A stretch of 64,000 bases of DNA from Dastarcus helophoroides (taxonomy: Eukaryota; Arthropoda; Insecta; Coleoptera; Bothrideridae), in NCBI GenBank assembly GCA_028583605.1, contig CM053329.1:40753661-40817660 (forward strand), written 5' to 3'. This document shows, in pieces, positions 47,601 to 60,285 of this stretch. How positions within the stretch are numbered: the first letter of the stretch is position 1; each line of letters opens with the position of its first letter. A program made the translations under genes and the position numbers. The notes beneath the pieces were generated by a model that was not told the origin of the DNA, did not search any database, and worked only from the letters and a program-made list of their open reading frames with translations.

Positions 47601-50600
47601 TTTGTTATTTTTTTTTGTAAATGTCGACATTTTTTTGTAAATGACGATATTATTTATAAACTTCGACATTTTTAGTGAACTTCGACATTTTTTGTAAATT
47701 TCGACACTTTTTGTAAATTTCAAGATTTTTTTTTGTAAATTTCGACATCTTTATGTAAATGTCGACATTATTTGTAAATGTCGGTATTTTTTGTAAATTT
47801 CGTTATTCTTTTTGTAAACGTCGACATTATTTTGTAAATGTTGACATTTTTTGTAAATTTTGTTAATTTTTTTGTAAATGTCGACATTGTTTTGTAAATG
47901 TCGATATTATTTATAAACTTCGACATCATTTTTGTTAATTTCGAGATATTTTTAGTAAATTTCGACAGATTTAGTAAATTGCGTCATTTTTCGACATTTT
48001 CTTTTGTAAATTTCGACATCTTATTGTAAATGTCGATATTTTTTGTCAATTTTGTTGTTTTATTTGTAAATGTCGATATTATTTGAATGTTTCGAAATTT
48101 TTTGTAATTTTTAAAAATTTTTGTTCATTTTGACACTCTTTTTTATAAATTTTGACCCTGTTAATAAATTTCGAGATTTTTTTTTAAATTTCGACATATT
48201 TAGTTAATTTTCTGTAAAATGTCGATATTTTTAGTAAATTTTGACATTTTTTTATAAATGTCGCAATTTTTTGTAAATGTCGACATTTTTTTGTAAATGT
48301 TGACATTTATGTAAATGTCGACAATTTTTTTTATAAATGTCGACATTATTTGTAAATTTCGACATTTATTTGAAAATGTCGACATATTTTGTAAATGTCG
48401 ACATTTTTTTATAAATGTCGACATTTTTTGTAAATGTTTTTTAATTTTATTTAACATTTCTTCGGCCCAGTTTGGAAATATTTAAATTTTTATTGTTTGT
48501 TGACAATATTCTAAAACAGTTTCTGAAATACGACTACGTGATATTTAAATTTATTTAAAACGTCACCCCATGACAGTTGACAAAATAAGAGGTTAGTTTA
48601 TCTTACATACAATAGGAAAAATGAATAATAGAATACCAAAATTAGATATGAACAAAAAAAATGTCGACATTTTTTTTATAAATGTCTACCCTTTTTTGTA
48701 AACGTCGAAATTTTTTTGTAAATGTCGATATTTTTCGTAAATGTCGACAGTTTTTTATAAATGTCGATATTATTTGTAAATTTCGACATTATTTTGTAAA
48801 TGTCGACATTTTTATAAATGTCGACATTTTTGTAAATGTCGACATTTTTTGTAAATGTCGAAATTTTTTGTAAATGTCGATATCTTTTGTAAATGTCGAC
48901 ATTTTTTTATAAATATCGATATTATTTGTAAACTTCAAAATTTCTTGTAAATTTCGACATTTTTTATAAATTTAGACATTCTTTTTGTAAATTTCGAGAT
49001 TTTTTAGTAAATTTCGACATATTTAGTAAATTGCGTCGGTTTTTCGTAAACTTCGACATTTTTTTTTGTACATTTCGACATCTTTTTGTAACTGTCGACA
49101 TTTTTTTTGTAAATGTCGATATTTGTAAATTTCGAAGTTTTTGTAATTTTTGAAATTTTTTGTAAATTTTGACACTTTTTTTCTCTAAATTTCGAGATTT
49201 TTTTTTGTAAATTTCGACATATTTAGTAAATTTCGACATTTTTTCTAAATTTAGACTCTTTCTGTAAATTTCAAGATTTTTTTTTGTAAATTTCGATATC
49301 TTTTTGTAACTGTCGATATTTTTTGTAAATTTTGTTATTTGTTTTGTATATTTTGTTATTTTTTTTTGTAAACGTCGACATTCTTTTGTAAATGTCGACA
49401 TTTTTTGTAAATTTTGTTATTTTTTTTGTAAATGTGACATTTTTTTTGTAAATGTCGATATTATTTGTAAACTTCGACATCTTTTGGAAAATTTCGAAAT
49501 TTGTTGTAAATTTCGACATTTTTTGTAAATTTCGACACTTTTTGTAAATTTCAAGATTTTTTTTGTGAATTTCGACATCCTTTTGTAAATGTCGACATTT
49601 TTTTGTAAATGTCGATATTTGTTATAAATTTCGTTATTTTTTTGTAGATTTCGACATCTTTTTGTAAAATGTCGATATTTTTTATAAATTTCGTTATTTT
49701 TTTTGTAGATTTCGACTTCTTTTTGTAGATGTCGACATTTTTTTTGTAAAAGTCGATATTATTTGTAAATTTCGAAAGTTTTTGTAAATTTTGACGTTCT
49801 TTTTTATACATTTCGAGATTTTTTTGTAACTTTCAACATATTTAGTAAATGGCGTCATTTTTTGTAAATGTCGACGTTTTTTTGTAAAAGTCGATATTAT
49901 TTGTAAATTTCGAACGTTTTTGTAAATTTTGACGCTCTTTTTTAAAAATTTCGAGATTTTTTTATAACTATCGACATATTTAGTAAATGGCGTCATTTTT
50001 TGTAAATGTCGACATGTTTTTGTAAACGTCGATTTTATTTGTAAGCTTCAAGATTTTGTTGTAAATTTCGACACTCCTTTTTTTATAAATTTTGAGATTT
50101 ATTTTGTAAATTTCGACATATTTAGTAAATGGCGTCATTTTTTAGTAAATGTCAACATTTTCTTGTAAATGTCGGTGTTATTTGGAAACTTGGAAATTTT
50201 TTGGAAACTTCGACATTTTTTGTAAATTCCAAGATTTTTTGGTAAATTTTGACATATTTAATAAATTGCGTCATTTTTCTTAAATTTTGACACTCTTTTT
50301 TATAAACATCAAGATTTTTTTTTCTAAATTTGGATATATTTAGTAAATGGCGTCATTTTTTGTAAGATGTCGATATTTTTGGTAAATTTCGACATTTTTT
50401 TAAATGTTTCCATTTTTTGCAATGTCGACATTTTTTGTAAATGTCGATATTTTTGTAAATTTCGGTATTTTCTTTTTGTAAACGTCGACATTATTTTGTA
50501 AATGTCGACATTTTTGTAAACTTCTAGATATTTTGTAAATTTTGACATTTTTTGTAAATTTCTACACTCTTTTTGTAAATTTCAAGATTTTTTAGTAAGT

Positions 50601-52984
50601 TTCGACAACATATTTAGTAAACTGCGTCAATTTTCGTAAATTTAGACATTTTTTTTGTAAATTTCGACGTCTTTTTGTAAATGTCGACATTTTTTTGTAA
50701 ATGTCGACATTTTTTGTAAATGTTGATATGTTTAGTAAATTTCATTATTTTATTTGTAAATGTCGACATTTTTTTGTAAATGCCGACATATTTTTGTAAA
50801 TGTCGACATTTTTTTGTAAATATCGATATTATTGGTACATTTCGACATTTTTTGTAATTTTTGAAATTTTTTGTACATTTCGACACTGTTTTTTGTAAAT
50901 TTCGACACTCTTTTTTTATAAATTCCAGGTTTTTTTTGTAAATGTCGACATTTTTTTCTAAAAGTCGATATTATTTATAAACTTCGAGATATTTTGTAAA
51001 TGTCGACTTTTTTTGTTAATTTAGATATTCTTTTTTTAAATGTCAAGAATTTCTAGTTAATTTCGACATATTTAGTACATTGTGTCATTTTTCCTAAATG
51101 TCGACATTGTCTTTGTAAATGTCGACATTTTTAATAAATTTTATTATTTTATTTGTAAATTTCGAGATTTTTTTGTAAATGCCGACATATTTTTGTAAAT
51201 GTCGACATTTTTTTGTAAATGTCGACATTTTTTGTAAATGTTGATATTTTTAGTAAATTTTATTATTTTATTTGTAAATGTTGACATTTTTTTATAAATG
51301 CCGACATATTTTTGTAAATGTCGACATTTTTTTGTAAATATCGATATTATTTGTACATTTCGACATTTTTTGTAATTTTTGAAATTTTTTGTACATTTCG
51401 ACACTATTTGTTGTAAATTTCGACACTCTTTTATTATAAATCCCAGTTTTTTTTTGTAAATGTCGACATTTTTTTCTAAAAGTCGATATTATTTATAAAC
51501 TTCGAGATATTTTGTAAATGTCGACTTTTTTTGTTAATTTAGATATTCTCTTTTTAAATGTCAAGAATTTCTAGTTAATTTCGACATATTTAGTACATTG
51601 TGTCATTTTTCCTAAATGTCGACATTGTCTTTGTAAATGTCGACATTTTTAGTAAATTTTATTATTTTATTTGTAATGCCGACATATTTTTGTAAATGTC
51701 GACATTTTTTTGTAAATGTCGACATTTTTTGTAAATGTTGATATTTTTAGTAAATTTTATTATTTTATTTGTAAATGTTGACATTTTTTTATAAATGCCG
51801 ACATATTTTTGTAAATGTCGACATTTTTTTGTAAATATTGATATTATTTGTACATTTCGACATTTTTTGTAATTTTTGAAATTTTTTGTACATTTCGACA
51901 CTATTTGTTGTAAATTTCGACACTCTTTTTTTATAAATCCCAGTTTTTTTTTGTAAATGTCGACATTTTTTTCTAAAAGTCGATATTATTTATAAACTTC
52001 GAAATATTTTGTAAATGTCGACTTTTTTTGTAAATTTCAATACTCTTTTTGTAAATTTTAAGATTTTAGTAATAAATTTCAATATATTTAGTAAATTGCG
52101 TCATTTTTCGTAAATGTCGATATTTTTTGTAAATTTCGTTATTTTTTTTGTTAACGTCGACATTTTTTGTTGTCATTTTTTTGTAAATATCGATATTATT
52201 TGTGAACTTGGAGATTTTTTGTAAATTTGGAAATTTTTTGTAAATTTCGACACTCTTTTTGTAAATTACGAGATATTTTAGTATATTTCGACATATTTAG
52301 CAAATTGCGTCATTTTTCGTAAACTTTGACATTTTGGTTTGTAAATTTCGACACATTTTTTTTGTAGATGTCGACAATTTTTTGTAAATGTCGAATTTTT
52401 TTTGTAAATTTCTTAATTTTTTTTGTAAATGTCCACAATTTTTGTCGATGTTTTTTTTATAAATGTCGATATTTTTTGTACATTTCGAAATTTTTTGAAA
52501 TTTTTGCAATTTTTTGTACATTTCGACACTCTCTTTTGTAAATTTCGCCACCCTTTTTTGTAAATTTCGAGATTTTTTTGTAAATTTCGACATATTTAGT
52601 AAATTGCATCATTTTTCGTAAACTTCAGCCGTTTTTTGTAAATTTCGTATTGTAAATGTTGACATTTTTTGTAAATGTCGATATTATTTGCAAATTTATA
52701 AATTTTTTTGAAAATGTCGACTTTTTTTTTAATTGTCGACATTTTTTGTAAATGTCAACATTTTTTCTGTAAATGTCGATATTTTTTGTAAATATCGATA
52801 TAATCTGCAAATTTCGACGATTTTTTGAAAATGTTGACAGTTCGTGTAAATGTCGAAATTTTTTGTAAATGTCGACATTTTTTGTAAATGTCGACATTTT
52901 TTCTGTAAATGTCAATATTTTTTGTAAATGTCGATACAATTTGTAAATTTCGACATTTTGTGTAAATTTCAACATTCAACAAAG
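44671..52984. repeat. Satellite 6: degenerate ~20-bp words with ~250- and ~500-bp higher-order periods
   Basis: The basic words are tttttgtaaatttcgacatt and ttttgtaaatgtcgacattt. From 44.9 to 47.5 kb the marker tttgacactcttttttta recurs every ~240-260 bp (near 44940, 45190, 45440, 45683, 45938, 46177, 46440, 46700, 46958, 47200, 47459). From 50.6 to 52.0 kb a ~500-bp block is present about three times (marker tttctaaaagtcgatattat near 50952, 51472, 51970). Many copies contain AAATGTCGACATTT, a perfect 14-bp palindrome. The Lys/Asn/Tyr-rich open frames on the minus strand are only this repeat. Confidence 0.9.
48440..48660. other. Non-repetitive island inside satellite 6
   Basis: About 220 bp unlike the surrounding words (ttcggcccagtttggaaata, cgtcaccccatgacagttga) interrupts the array. 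It may be an inserted element or a relic of the pre-array sequence. Terminal repeats are not evident. Confidence 0.5.
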
Positions 52985-53385
52985 AAACTTCATTAGAGTA
53001 TTTTCGGTTTATGATAGTTCTTTTTTTCGATCCATTCACAGGTCACAGATTTTGCAACAGTATATTATTAAGTTGCCTTATTTTGTTGCTTTATTGGCAA
53101 ATTTAAAATTGCTGCAAGTGTTGTAATTAATCGCTTCTGAATTTATTATAAACATTCAGGCGGTGATTGTTTTCAGTTACGTCTGAATTGTTTAGTTTAA
53201 AATGTCATATAAGAAGTTAATTTTAAATTCAGTAAAAATTTCGAGAAATAATAAAAAACATAGCGGGCTTCAAACGCTCAAAAAAAGTAGAAAGTGCTAA
53301 ATTCCGGCGCATCCGCCATATTTTCTTCACTTGAATTTCGCGAGTTTGCTACCAATTTACTCCAAGAAATCTAAAATGTTAAGTT
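52985..53385 (+). repeat. Dispersed repeat, copy 2
   Basis: Diverged direct copy of 36555-37050. The satellite ends abruptly at its left edge, as the 38-bp palindrome does at the left edge of copy 1. Confidence 0.72.
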
Positions 53386-55030
53386 TACATGCACTTATAT
53401 ACACTCATTGCTGCTACCCAACAAGCTCTTCCTGATTGTACTCCAACTCAAAACAGCCTTTAATCATGTAAAACCCCAAATCGAAACCTCAAGGACCCCG
53501 AGTCCTCGCTTTCAGGTGATTCTATTTCAATTAAATCTGCATCACTAAAGCATGAAATACAAACAATGCGCCCCCTTAAGACCCGACCGATACAACATTT
53601 AGCATTCGAGCGTTGTTTTGCCTAATGACGAGTTAAATCCGACACAGTGCAGTTTGAACACTTTCAGATTACCAACGAGGACGCAATACATGTGTAAACG
53701 GTAAAGCGCGGCATTGATGAGCACACAAGCCCCTTGACGAGCTTTGGGGGAGAACTCGAAAATTAAATTTTGCTCGATTAGAAGGCAGTCGACTGTTAGG
53801 GAACAGTTCGTCTAGTTTCACAGCTCAACGGGCCGAAAGATTGTCATTTCGCTCAACACCGCTATACACCCAGTTTTTCCGCATACCTGCCGTTTAAATT
53901 ATTCTTTACCTGCCCGGGAAAATGACGAATTGTCGATTTTCCTCGGAGACCACCGTTTGCCAGATTTTCAAAACGGAATGTCTGGCGAAAGATGTGATGT
54001 ATGGCGCCCCATGGGGTCAGTTGATGTTCAACTGATGAACTAGTGGAAGTTAATTTCCTTCATGTGGAGGGTTTCTTGCATCGACCGACGTTAGTGTAAT
54101 TTCCCAGCTATTAAACGAGGGCGTGAATTTGGGCCAGACAACCGTTTCCTTCTAATCGATCTCTTTATTCTAATTCGTTTTCTTCCATTATTGTTCGAGT
54201 CATCTAAATGCTGGTAATGTTTCCTTTAAATGTTCGGGAAATTACAGAATTAAATTTTATATTAAGATCGTGAACGAGGAAAGTCGTGTTGTTTAATTTT
54301 AAACCCCCCAATGGTCGATGGTGTCGAAAAACACAATCAGACATTACGATTACATCGAAATATCAAAAAAAGCGAATTTATCGGAAAATGGATTTGTCAT
54401 TCTCTTGGCACGATTTTCTCTACAATTTTCTAAAAGTTCTAAGCGAAATCAAATCGAAAATCATGTTTCCACAAATTTAGGATTATTTCGTCAACAATAA
54501 AGTATTTTTATTTCTACTTTTGCTTCCATAAAAGCGTGTCTCAAATTTAAGAAGTGGGTACTCAGTCGGGGCACAAAATCTGCTTCTTTTTTGCTGCTAA
54601 CAAGATCGAAGAATTTCCATCATTTTTCCGAACGAATCAGATTTTGTTATTCCTTTGATAGACAATGATTAGTAATCTACTAATCCTTTTTTTTCCTAAA
54701 AATGTTACCTTGTTTCCCAAATTTAAACTTTGTTTCCAAAATTTCGATCTTTTATCGAAACTTTGTGTTTAAATTCAAATTAAAAAAATAGTTTTTTTTA
54801 ACCACCAATGTTTTTTTAATGTAGACTTTCTTCCAGAAAAACCGTGTTTAAAATTGAAGTTCTTGTTTTTCCCAACTTCCCAATTGTTCAATTTTTTTCC
54901 TCAATCTTTCCAATTTGTTCTTAAAATTTCTACTTTTTTTTTCTCTAGAATTTTGATTTTAAATTGTAAGTCCCAATTTTTCTAAAAATCGTTAATTTTC
55001 TTAATCTTTAATTAATCCGAAGAAAATTTC
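53386..55030. other. Non-repetitive region without a supported gene
   Basis: Balanced-composition unique sequence to about 54500, then AT-rich to 55030. Short plus-strand frames at 54286-54500 have no recognisable domain or splice context. If the minus-strand exon at 56520-56683 is real, this lies in a downstream intron of that gene or holds exons I cannot recognise. Confidence 0.5.
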
Positions 55031-55038
55031 CATTCAAA

Positions 55039-55088
55039 TATTATTGACAGTACATCTGAAATTTTTAAAATTCCAAGGAAATTTCAAG
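55039..55088 (+). repeat. 50-bp direct repeat flanking microsatellite block, copy 1
   Basis: The sequence tattattgaca(g/t)tacatc followed by tgaaatttttaa and attccaa is found here and at 56028-56078, on either side of the microsatellite pair. Confidence 0.85.
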
Positions 55089-55089
55089 C

Positions 55090-55727
55090 GTATTTCGTAT
55101 TTCGTATTTCTTTTTTCGTATTTCGTATTTCGTATTTCATATTTCGTATTTCGTATTTCGTATTTCGTATTTCGTATTTCGTATTTCGTATTTCGTATTT
55201 CGTATTTCGTATTTCGTATTTCGTATTTCGTATTTCGTATTTCGTATTTCGTATTTCGTATTTCGTATTTCGTATTTCGTATTTCGTATTTCGTATTTCG
55301 TATTTCGTATTTCGTATTTCGTATTTCGTATTTCGTATTTCGTATTTCGTATTTCGTATTTCGTATTTCGTATTTCGTATTTCGTATTTCGTATTTCGTA
55401 TTTCGTATTTCGTATTTCGTATTTCGTATTTCGTATTTCGTATTTCGTATTTCGTATTTCGTATTTCGTATTTCGTATTTCGTATTTCGTATTTCGTATT
55501 TCGTATTTCGTATTTCGTATTTCGTATTTCGTATTTCGTATTTCGTATTTCGTATTTCGTATTTCGTATTTCGTATTTCGTATTTCTTATTTCGTAGTTC
55601 GTATTTCATATTTCGTATTTCGTATTTCGTATTTCGTATTTCTTATTTCGTATTTCTTATTTCGTAGTTCGTATTTCGTATTTCGTATTTCGTATTTCGT
55701 ATTTCGTATTTCGTATTTCGTATTTCA
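55090..55727. repeat. (TATTTCG)n microsatellite, about 90 copies
   Basis: An almost pure 7-bp repeat with a few cttat, cataa or gtagt variants towards its ends. Because 7 is not a multiple of 3 and the unit lacks stops in every frame on either strand, it yields long false open frames (YFVFRIS or KYEIRNT repeats). Confidence 0.98.
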
Positions 55728-56026
<299 letters not shown>

Positions 56027-56027
56027 A

Positions 56028-56078
56028 AATATTATTGACATTACATCTGAAATTTTTAATATTCCAAAAAAATTTCCA
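56028..56078 (+). repeat. 50-bp direct repeat flanking microsatellite block, copy 2
   Basis: Second copy of 55039-55088 with a few substitutions. From here to 56519 the sequence is non-repetitive and probably intronic. An opposing pair of ~80-codon frames at 56056-56374 has no family features. Confidence 0.85.
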
Positions 56079-56519
56079 GCTGAAGGATTAGGTAACAAAC
56101 AAGAGTTAGAAAATTGTCAATTTCCATAAAAAAGCCACTAGTGGATTTATTAACAACCTTCATAACAACTGTTATCATTGGTGGCCCCCCGGGTGAGTTA
56201 AGTAGCAAAAATGTTGTGAAAATAACGTCGCATTTTCCGATAAAAACTCCCGCACTCGCCGCCAATCTAGCACGAGAGAATGAAAACAACCTTGTTTATG
56301 TCGAAGCTACCTTGCTCTTGCAATCGGAAGTGAGCCCTCGTTCGAAAATACTCCATCTCCCTAAAGCTCAATAAAACGGGGCCAATGTTTTCCAATGTTT
56401 GCGATTTAGAGCTATTGAAAATACCATTCGACATTTTCTATTGAATAAAACGATCAAAACAACCGATATTTATGAATGACTTCGTTTCGCCTTCTCTTTT
56501 TCTCGATTTTGCGACTCAC

Positions 56520-56683
56520 CTCGTATCTCTTGAGTGGTTTGCACCAATTTCGACGTTTCGGTCGAATCGAGAAGCTTCAGTGTCACATTGACGGGTTGAT
56601 GGCTCGCAGGACCTTGAAGGGTCACCAGTACGGCCGTAGCTCTGCCCGGAACCGCCAACTCTGGAGCCACAACCGAGAACCCC
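56520..56683 (-). CDS. Internal exon of a thioester-protein / CD109 / alpha-2-macroglobulin-like gene
   Basis: On the minus strand, ttttttttcag precedes 56683 and GTGAGTCGC follows 56520, so this 164-nt stretch is bounded by a good acceptor and donor. It opens with one base of a split codon and ends one base into the next codon. It encodes 54 residues starting GFSVVAPELAVPG and continuing ATAVLVTLQG, PVNVTLKLLD and LVQTTQEIRG. This fits the first macroglobulin domain (MG1) near the N-terminus of thioester-containing proteins (F-x-V-x-A-P...PG...V-x-V-x-L...PV-x-V). Such proteins are secreted or membrane-anchored and act in insect immunity or protease trapping. Its GC content is well above its surroundings. 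The signal-peptide exon should lie at higher coordinates and the remaining exons at lower ones; I could not identify either. The family call rests on a short exon, hence moderate confidence. Confidence 0.6.
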
Positions 56684-56902
56684 CTGAAAAAAAATCAGTT
56701 TTAAACGTGATTGTATCCTTAGTGTCTTAATTAACCTAATTTTTATTTATTCATTTAAATAATAACTTAAAACTGGGCTCGTTAGGATAAAATAAAAAAA
56801 TGGTGTGAAATTTTCTTTCAAAATTGTATTTTAATGCTAAACAGTTCGAGAAAATAGACAAATTCTAAGATCACATTTTCAAAAAATTGAAAATTTCAAT
56901 TA

Positions 56903-56994
56903 AATTTCCAAGAGTCACAATTGATATTTTACATTTTTAAAAAGTGAAAATTTCAATTGAAAATGTGAAATATCAATTGTGACTCTTGGAAATT
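56903..56994. repeat. 35-bp-arm inverted repeat
   Basis: Bases 56903-56937 and 56960-56994 are reverse complements with one mismatch (aatttccaagagtcacaatt at one end, its complement at the other), around a 22-base loop. It could be a small foldback element or a stem-loop in the intron of the minus-strand gene. Confidence 0.85.
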
Positions 56995-57104
56995 CGTGAC
57001 CTTCCGGGATTCGGGGAGGCAAGAAAATGGAACCACATTGGAGAATCAACGAAGAGGAAAAGTCTGGAAAAATATGATTTTTTGAACATTGGAAATTTTA
57101 ATAT

Positions 57105-57515
57105 TGTTACTGGCTTATCGGTTCGAACTGATTATTAACAAGTGGATTGAATAATACCCACTTTATTACCAAATTAAACTTGGATCACAACAACTGAATT
57201 GACTTATTGACTTATTGACTTATTGACTTATTGTATTATTGACTTATTGACTTCTAACTGCCAACTCACTACTTAACTACACTGACTCTAACTAATTTAC
57301 TCGAGGGAAAGCTGACCGCCTTATATAGTTTTGGCTTCCGGGTTCTAGAAAAATCAAGCAGATAAGGCTTATCCTTTGCCGAAATTTCCGGAACGCTTAT
57401 CTGCCGTTTGTTTCGTTATCGCGGCCGCTTTCCCCTTATCAGATCTTTCTAGAGACTTTTCTTACGCACTAAATTCTATTCTAAATTCTATTCTATCTAT
57501 TTACATTGCGTTATA
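57105..57515 (-). mobile_element. Solo LTR, minus-strand copy
   Basis: Reverse complement of the LTR at 39513-39878, starting TGTTACTGG and ending cattgcgttata, with ATAT on both sides (57101-57104 and 57516-57519). It is longer than the plus-strand copy because a 10-bp word, ttgacttatt, is expanded near 57205-57255. Confidence 0.86.
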
Positions 57516-57639
57516 ATATTTTTATAGAAATTTTACCTTTACAAATTTCGACTTTTCCCAAAAATTGACTTTTTCAAGATTCTTGTTTTTGAAAGTTTCG
57601 ATTTATTTGAAAAACTTTTGGACTATTTTTTTAAATAGA

Positions 57640-58490
57640 ATTATTGACCTATTGACTTATTGACTTATTGACTTCTAACTGCCAACTCACTATTTAACTA
57701 CACTGACTCTAACTAACTTACTCGAGGGAAAGCTGACCGCCTTATATAGTTTTGGCTCCCGGGTTCTAGAAAAATCAAGCAGATAAGGCTTATCCTTTGC
57801 CGAAATTTCCGGAACGCTTATCTGCCGTTTGTTTCGTTATCGCGGCCGCTTTCCCCTTATCAGATCTTTCTAGAAAGTTTTCTTACGCACTAAATTCTAT
57901 TCTAAATTCTATTCTATCTAATTTACATTGCTTTACAATATTTTTCTGGAAATTTTACCTTACAAATGTCGACTTTTCCCGAAAAATTGACTTTTTCAAG
58001 ATTCCTGTTTTTGAAAGTTTTGATTTATTTGAAAAACTTGTGGACTATTTTTTTAAATAAAATTATTGACCTATTGACTTATTGACTTATTAACTTCTAA
58101 CTGCCAACTTACTACTTAACTGCACTGACTCGAACTAACTTTTTCGAGGGAAAGTCGACCGCCTTATATAGTTTTGGCTTCCGGGTTCTAGAAAAATCAA
58201 GCAGATAAGGCTTATCCTTTGCCGAAATTTCCGGAACGCTTATCTGCCGTTTGTTTCGTTATCGCGGCCGCTTTCCCCTTATCAGATCTTTCTAGAGACT
58301 TTTCTTACGTACTAAATTCTATTATAAATTCTATTCTATCTATTTACATTGTGTTACAATATTTTTATAGAAATTTTACCTTTACAAATTTCGACTTTTC
58401 CCGAAACATTGACTTTTTCAAGATTCCTGTTTTTAAAAGTTTTGACTTATTTGAAAAATTTTTGGACTATTTTTTTAAAATCACATTTTT
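57640..58490 (-). repeat. Two tandem copies of an LTR fragment plus its 3' flank (~421-bp unit)
   Basis: The segment attgacctattgacttatt through the end of the LTR (57937 and 58358) and a further ~130 bp of flank (tcgacttttcccgaaa, gactttttcaagattcctgt, ttggactatttttttaaa) occurs at 57644 and again at 58065. The same flank follows the complete LTR at 57520-57640. So the LTR end and its flank have been tandemly triplicated after insertion. Short open frames at 57797-58060 and 58219-58506 are this unit. Confidence 0.9.
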
Positions 58491-58585
58491 TCAAAATGTA
58501 GAATAAATTCAAAATTTTCACTTTTTGCTTGGAAAATTTTAACTTTTTAAAGTTTTGACTTTTTTTTCGAAAAATTAGGCTCTTT

Positions 58586-60285
58586 TGTATTTTGTATTTT
58601 GTATTTTGTATTTTGTATTTTGTATTTTGTATTTTGTATTTTGTATTTTGCATTTTGCATTTTGTATTTTTGTATTTTGTATGTTTGTATGTTTTTGTAT
58701 GTTTGTATGTGTATGTTTGTATGTTTGTATGTTTGTATGTTTGTATGTTTGTATGTTTGTATGTTTGGTATTTTGTATGTTTGTATGTTTGTATGTTTGT
58801 ATGTTTGTATGTTTTGTATGTTTGTATGTTTGTATGTTTGTATGTTTGTATGTTTGTATGTTTGTATGTTTGTATGTTTGTATGTTTGTATGTTGTATTT
58901 GTATGTTTGTATGTTTGTATGTTTGTATGTTTGTATGTTTGTATGTTTGTATGTTTGTATGTTTGTATGTTTATTATGTTTGTATGTTTGTATGTTTGTA
59001 TGTTTGTATGTTTGTAGTTTGTACGTTTGTACGTTTGTACGTTTGTACGTTTGTACGTTTGTACGTTTGTACGTTTGTACGTTTGTTACGTTTGTACTTT
59101 GTACGTTTGTACGTTTGTACGTTTGTACGTTTGTACTTTGTACGTTTGTACGTTTGTACGTTTGTACGTTTGTACGTTTGTACGTTTGTATGTTTGTATG
59201 TTGTATGTTTGTATGTTTGTATGTTTGTATTTGATGTTGTAATGGTTGTATGTTTGTATGTTTGTATGTTTGTATGTTGTATGTTTGTTATTGTATTTTG
59301 TATTTTGTATTTTGTATTTTGTATTTTGTATTTTTTGTATTTTGTATTTTGTATTTTTGTATTTGTTTGTATTTTGTATTTTGTATTTTTTTGTATTTTG
59401 TATTTTTGTATTTTGTATTTTGTATTTTGTATTTTGTATTTTGTATTTTTGTATTTTGTATTTTGTATTTTGTATTTTGTATTTTGTATTTTGTATTTTT
59501 GTATTTTGTATTTTTGTATTTTGTATTTTTTTTATTTTGTATTTTGTATTTTGTATTTTGTATTTTGTATTTTGTATTTTGTATTGTATTTCGTATTTTT
59601 GTATTTTGTATTGTATTTGTATTTGTATTTGTATTTTGTATTTTCGTATTTCGTATTTTCGTATTTCGTATTTTGTATTTTTCGTATTTTGTATTTCGTA
59701 TTTTGTATTTTTTTCGTATTTGTTTATTTGTATTGTCTGTTTTTGTATTTTGTATTTGTATTTGTATTTTGTATTTTGTATTTTGTATTTGTTTTTGTAT
59801 TTTGTATTTTGTATTTTGTATTTTTTTTTGTATTTTTATTTTGTATTTTGTATTTTGTATTTTGTATTTTGTATTTTGTATTTTTGTATTTTTGTATTTG
59901 TATTTTGTATTTGATTTTCGTATTTTGTATTTTGTATTTTGTATTTTTTGTATTTTGTATTTTGTATTTTGTATTTTGTATTTTGTATTGTATTTGTATT
60001 TTTTTGTATTTGTATTTTGTATTTTGTATTTTGTATTTTGTATTTTGTATTTTGTATTTTGTATTTTGTATTTTTATTTTGTATTTTGATTTTGTATTTT
60101 GTATTTTGTATTTTTTTTTTGTATTTTGTATTTTGTATTTTGTATTTTTATTTTGTATTTGATTTTTTGTATTTTGTATTTTGTATTTTGTATTTTGTAT
60201 TTTTGTATTTTGTATTTTGTATTTTGTATTTTGTATTTTGTATTTTGTATTTTGTATTTTGTATTTTGTATTTTTATTTGTATTA
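58586..60285. repeat. Composite 7/8-bp microsatellite: TATTTTG, TATGTTTG, TACGTTTG, TATTTTG
   Basis: Order along the strand: (TATTTTG)n to ~58680; 8-bp (TATGTTTG)n to ~59020; (TACGTTTG)n at ~59025-59190; (TATGTTTG)n to ~59290; then a long (TATTTTG)n with many slips to ~60285. The 525-codon frame and its overlapping neighbours (Tyr/Phe/Val/Cys-rich) are false. Confidence 0.97.

Noticed and set aside
40371..53039. Many minus-strand Lys/Asn/Tyr-rich frames (MSKFTKK-type)
   Set aside because: Degenerate gtaaatttcgac array; frames overlap each other, share the repeat's period and lack any domain.
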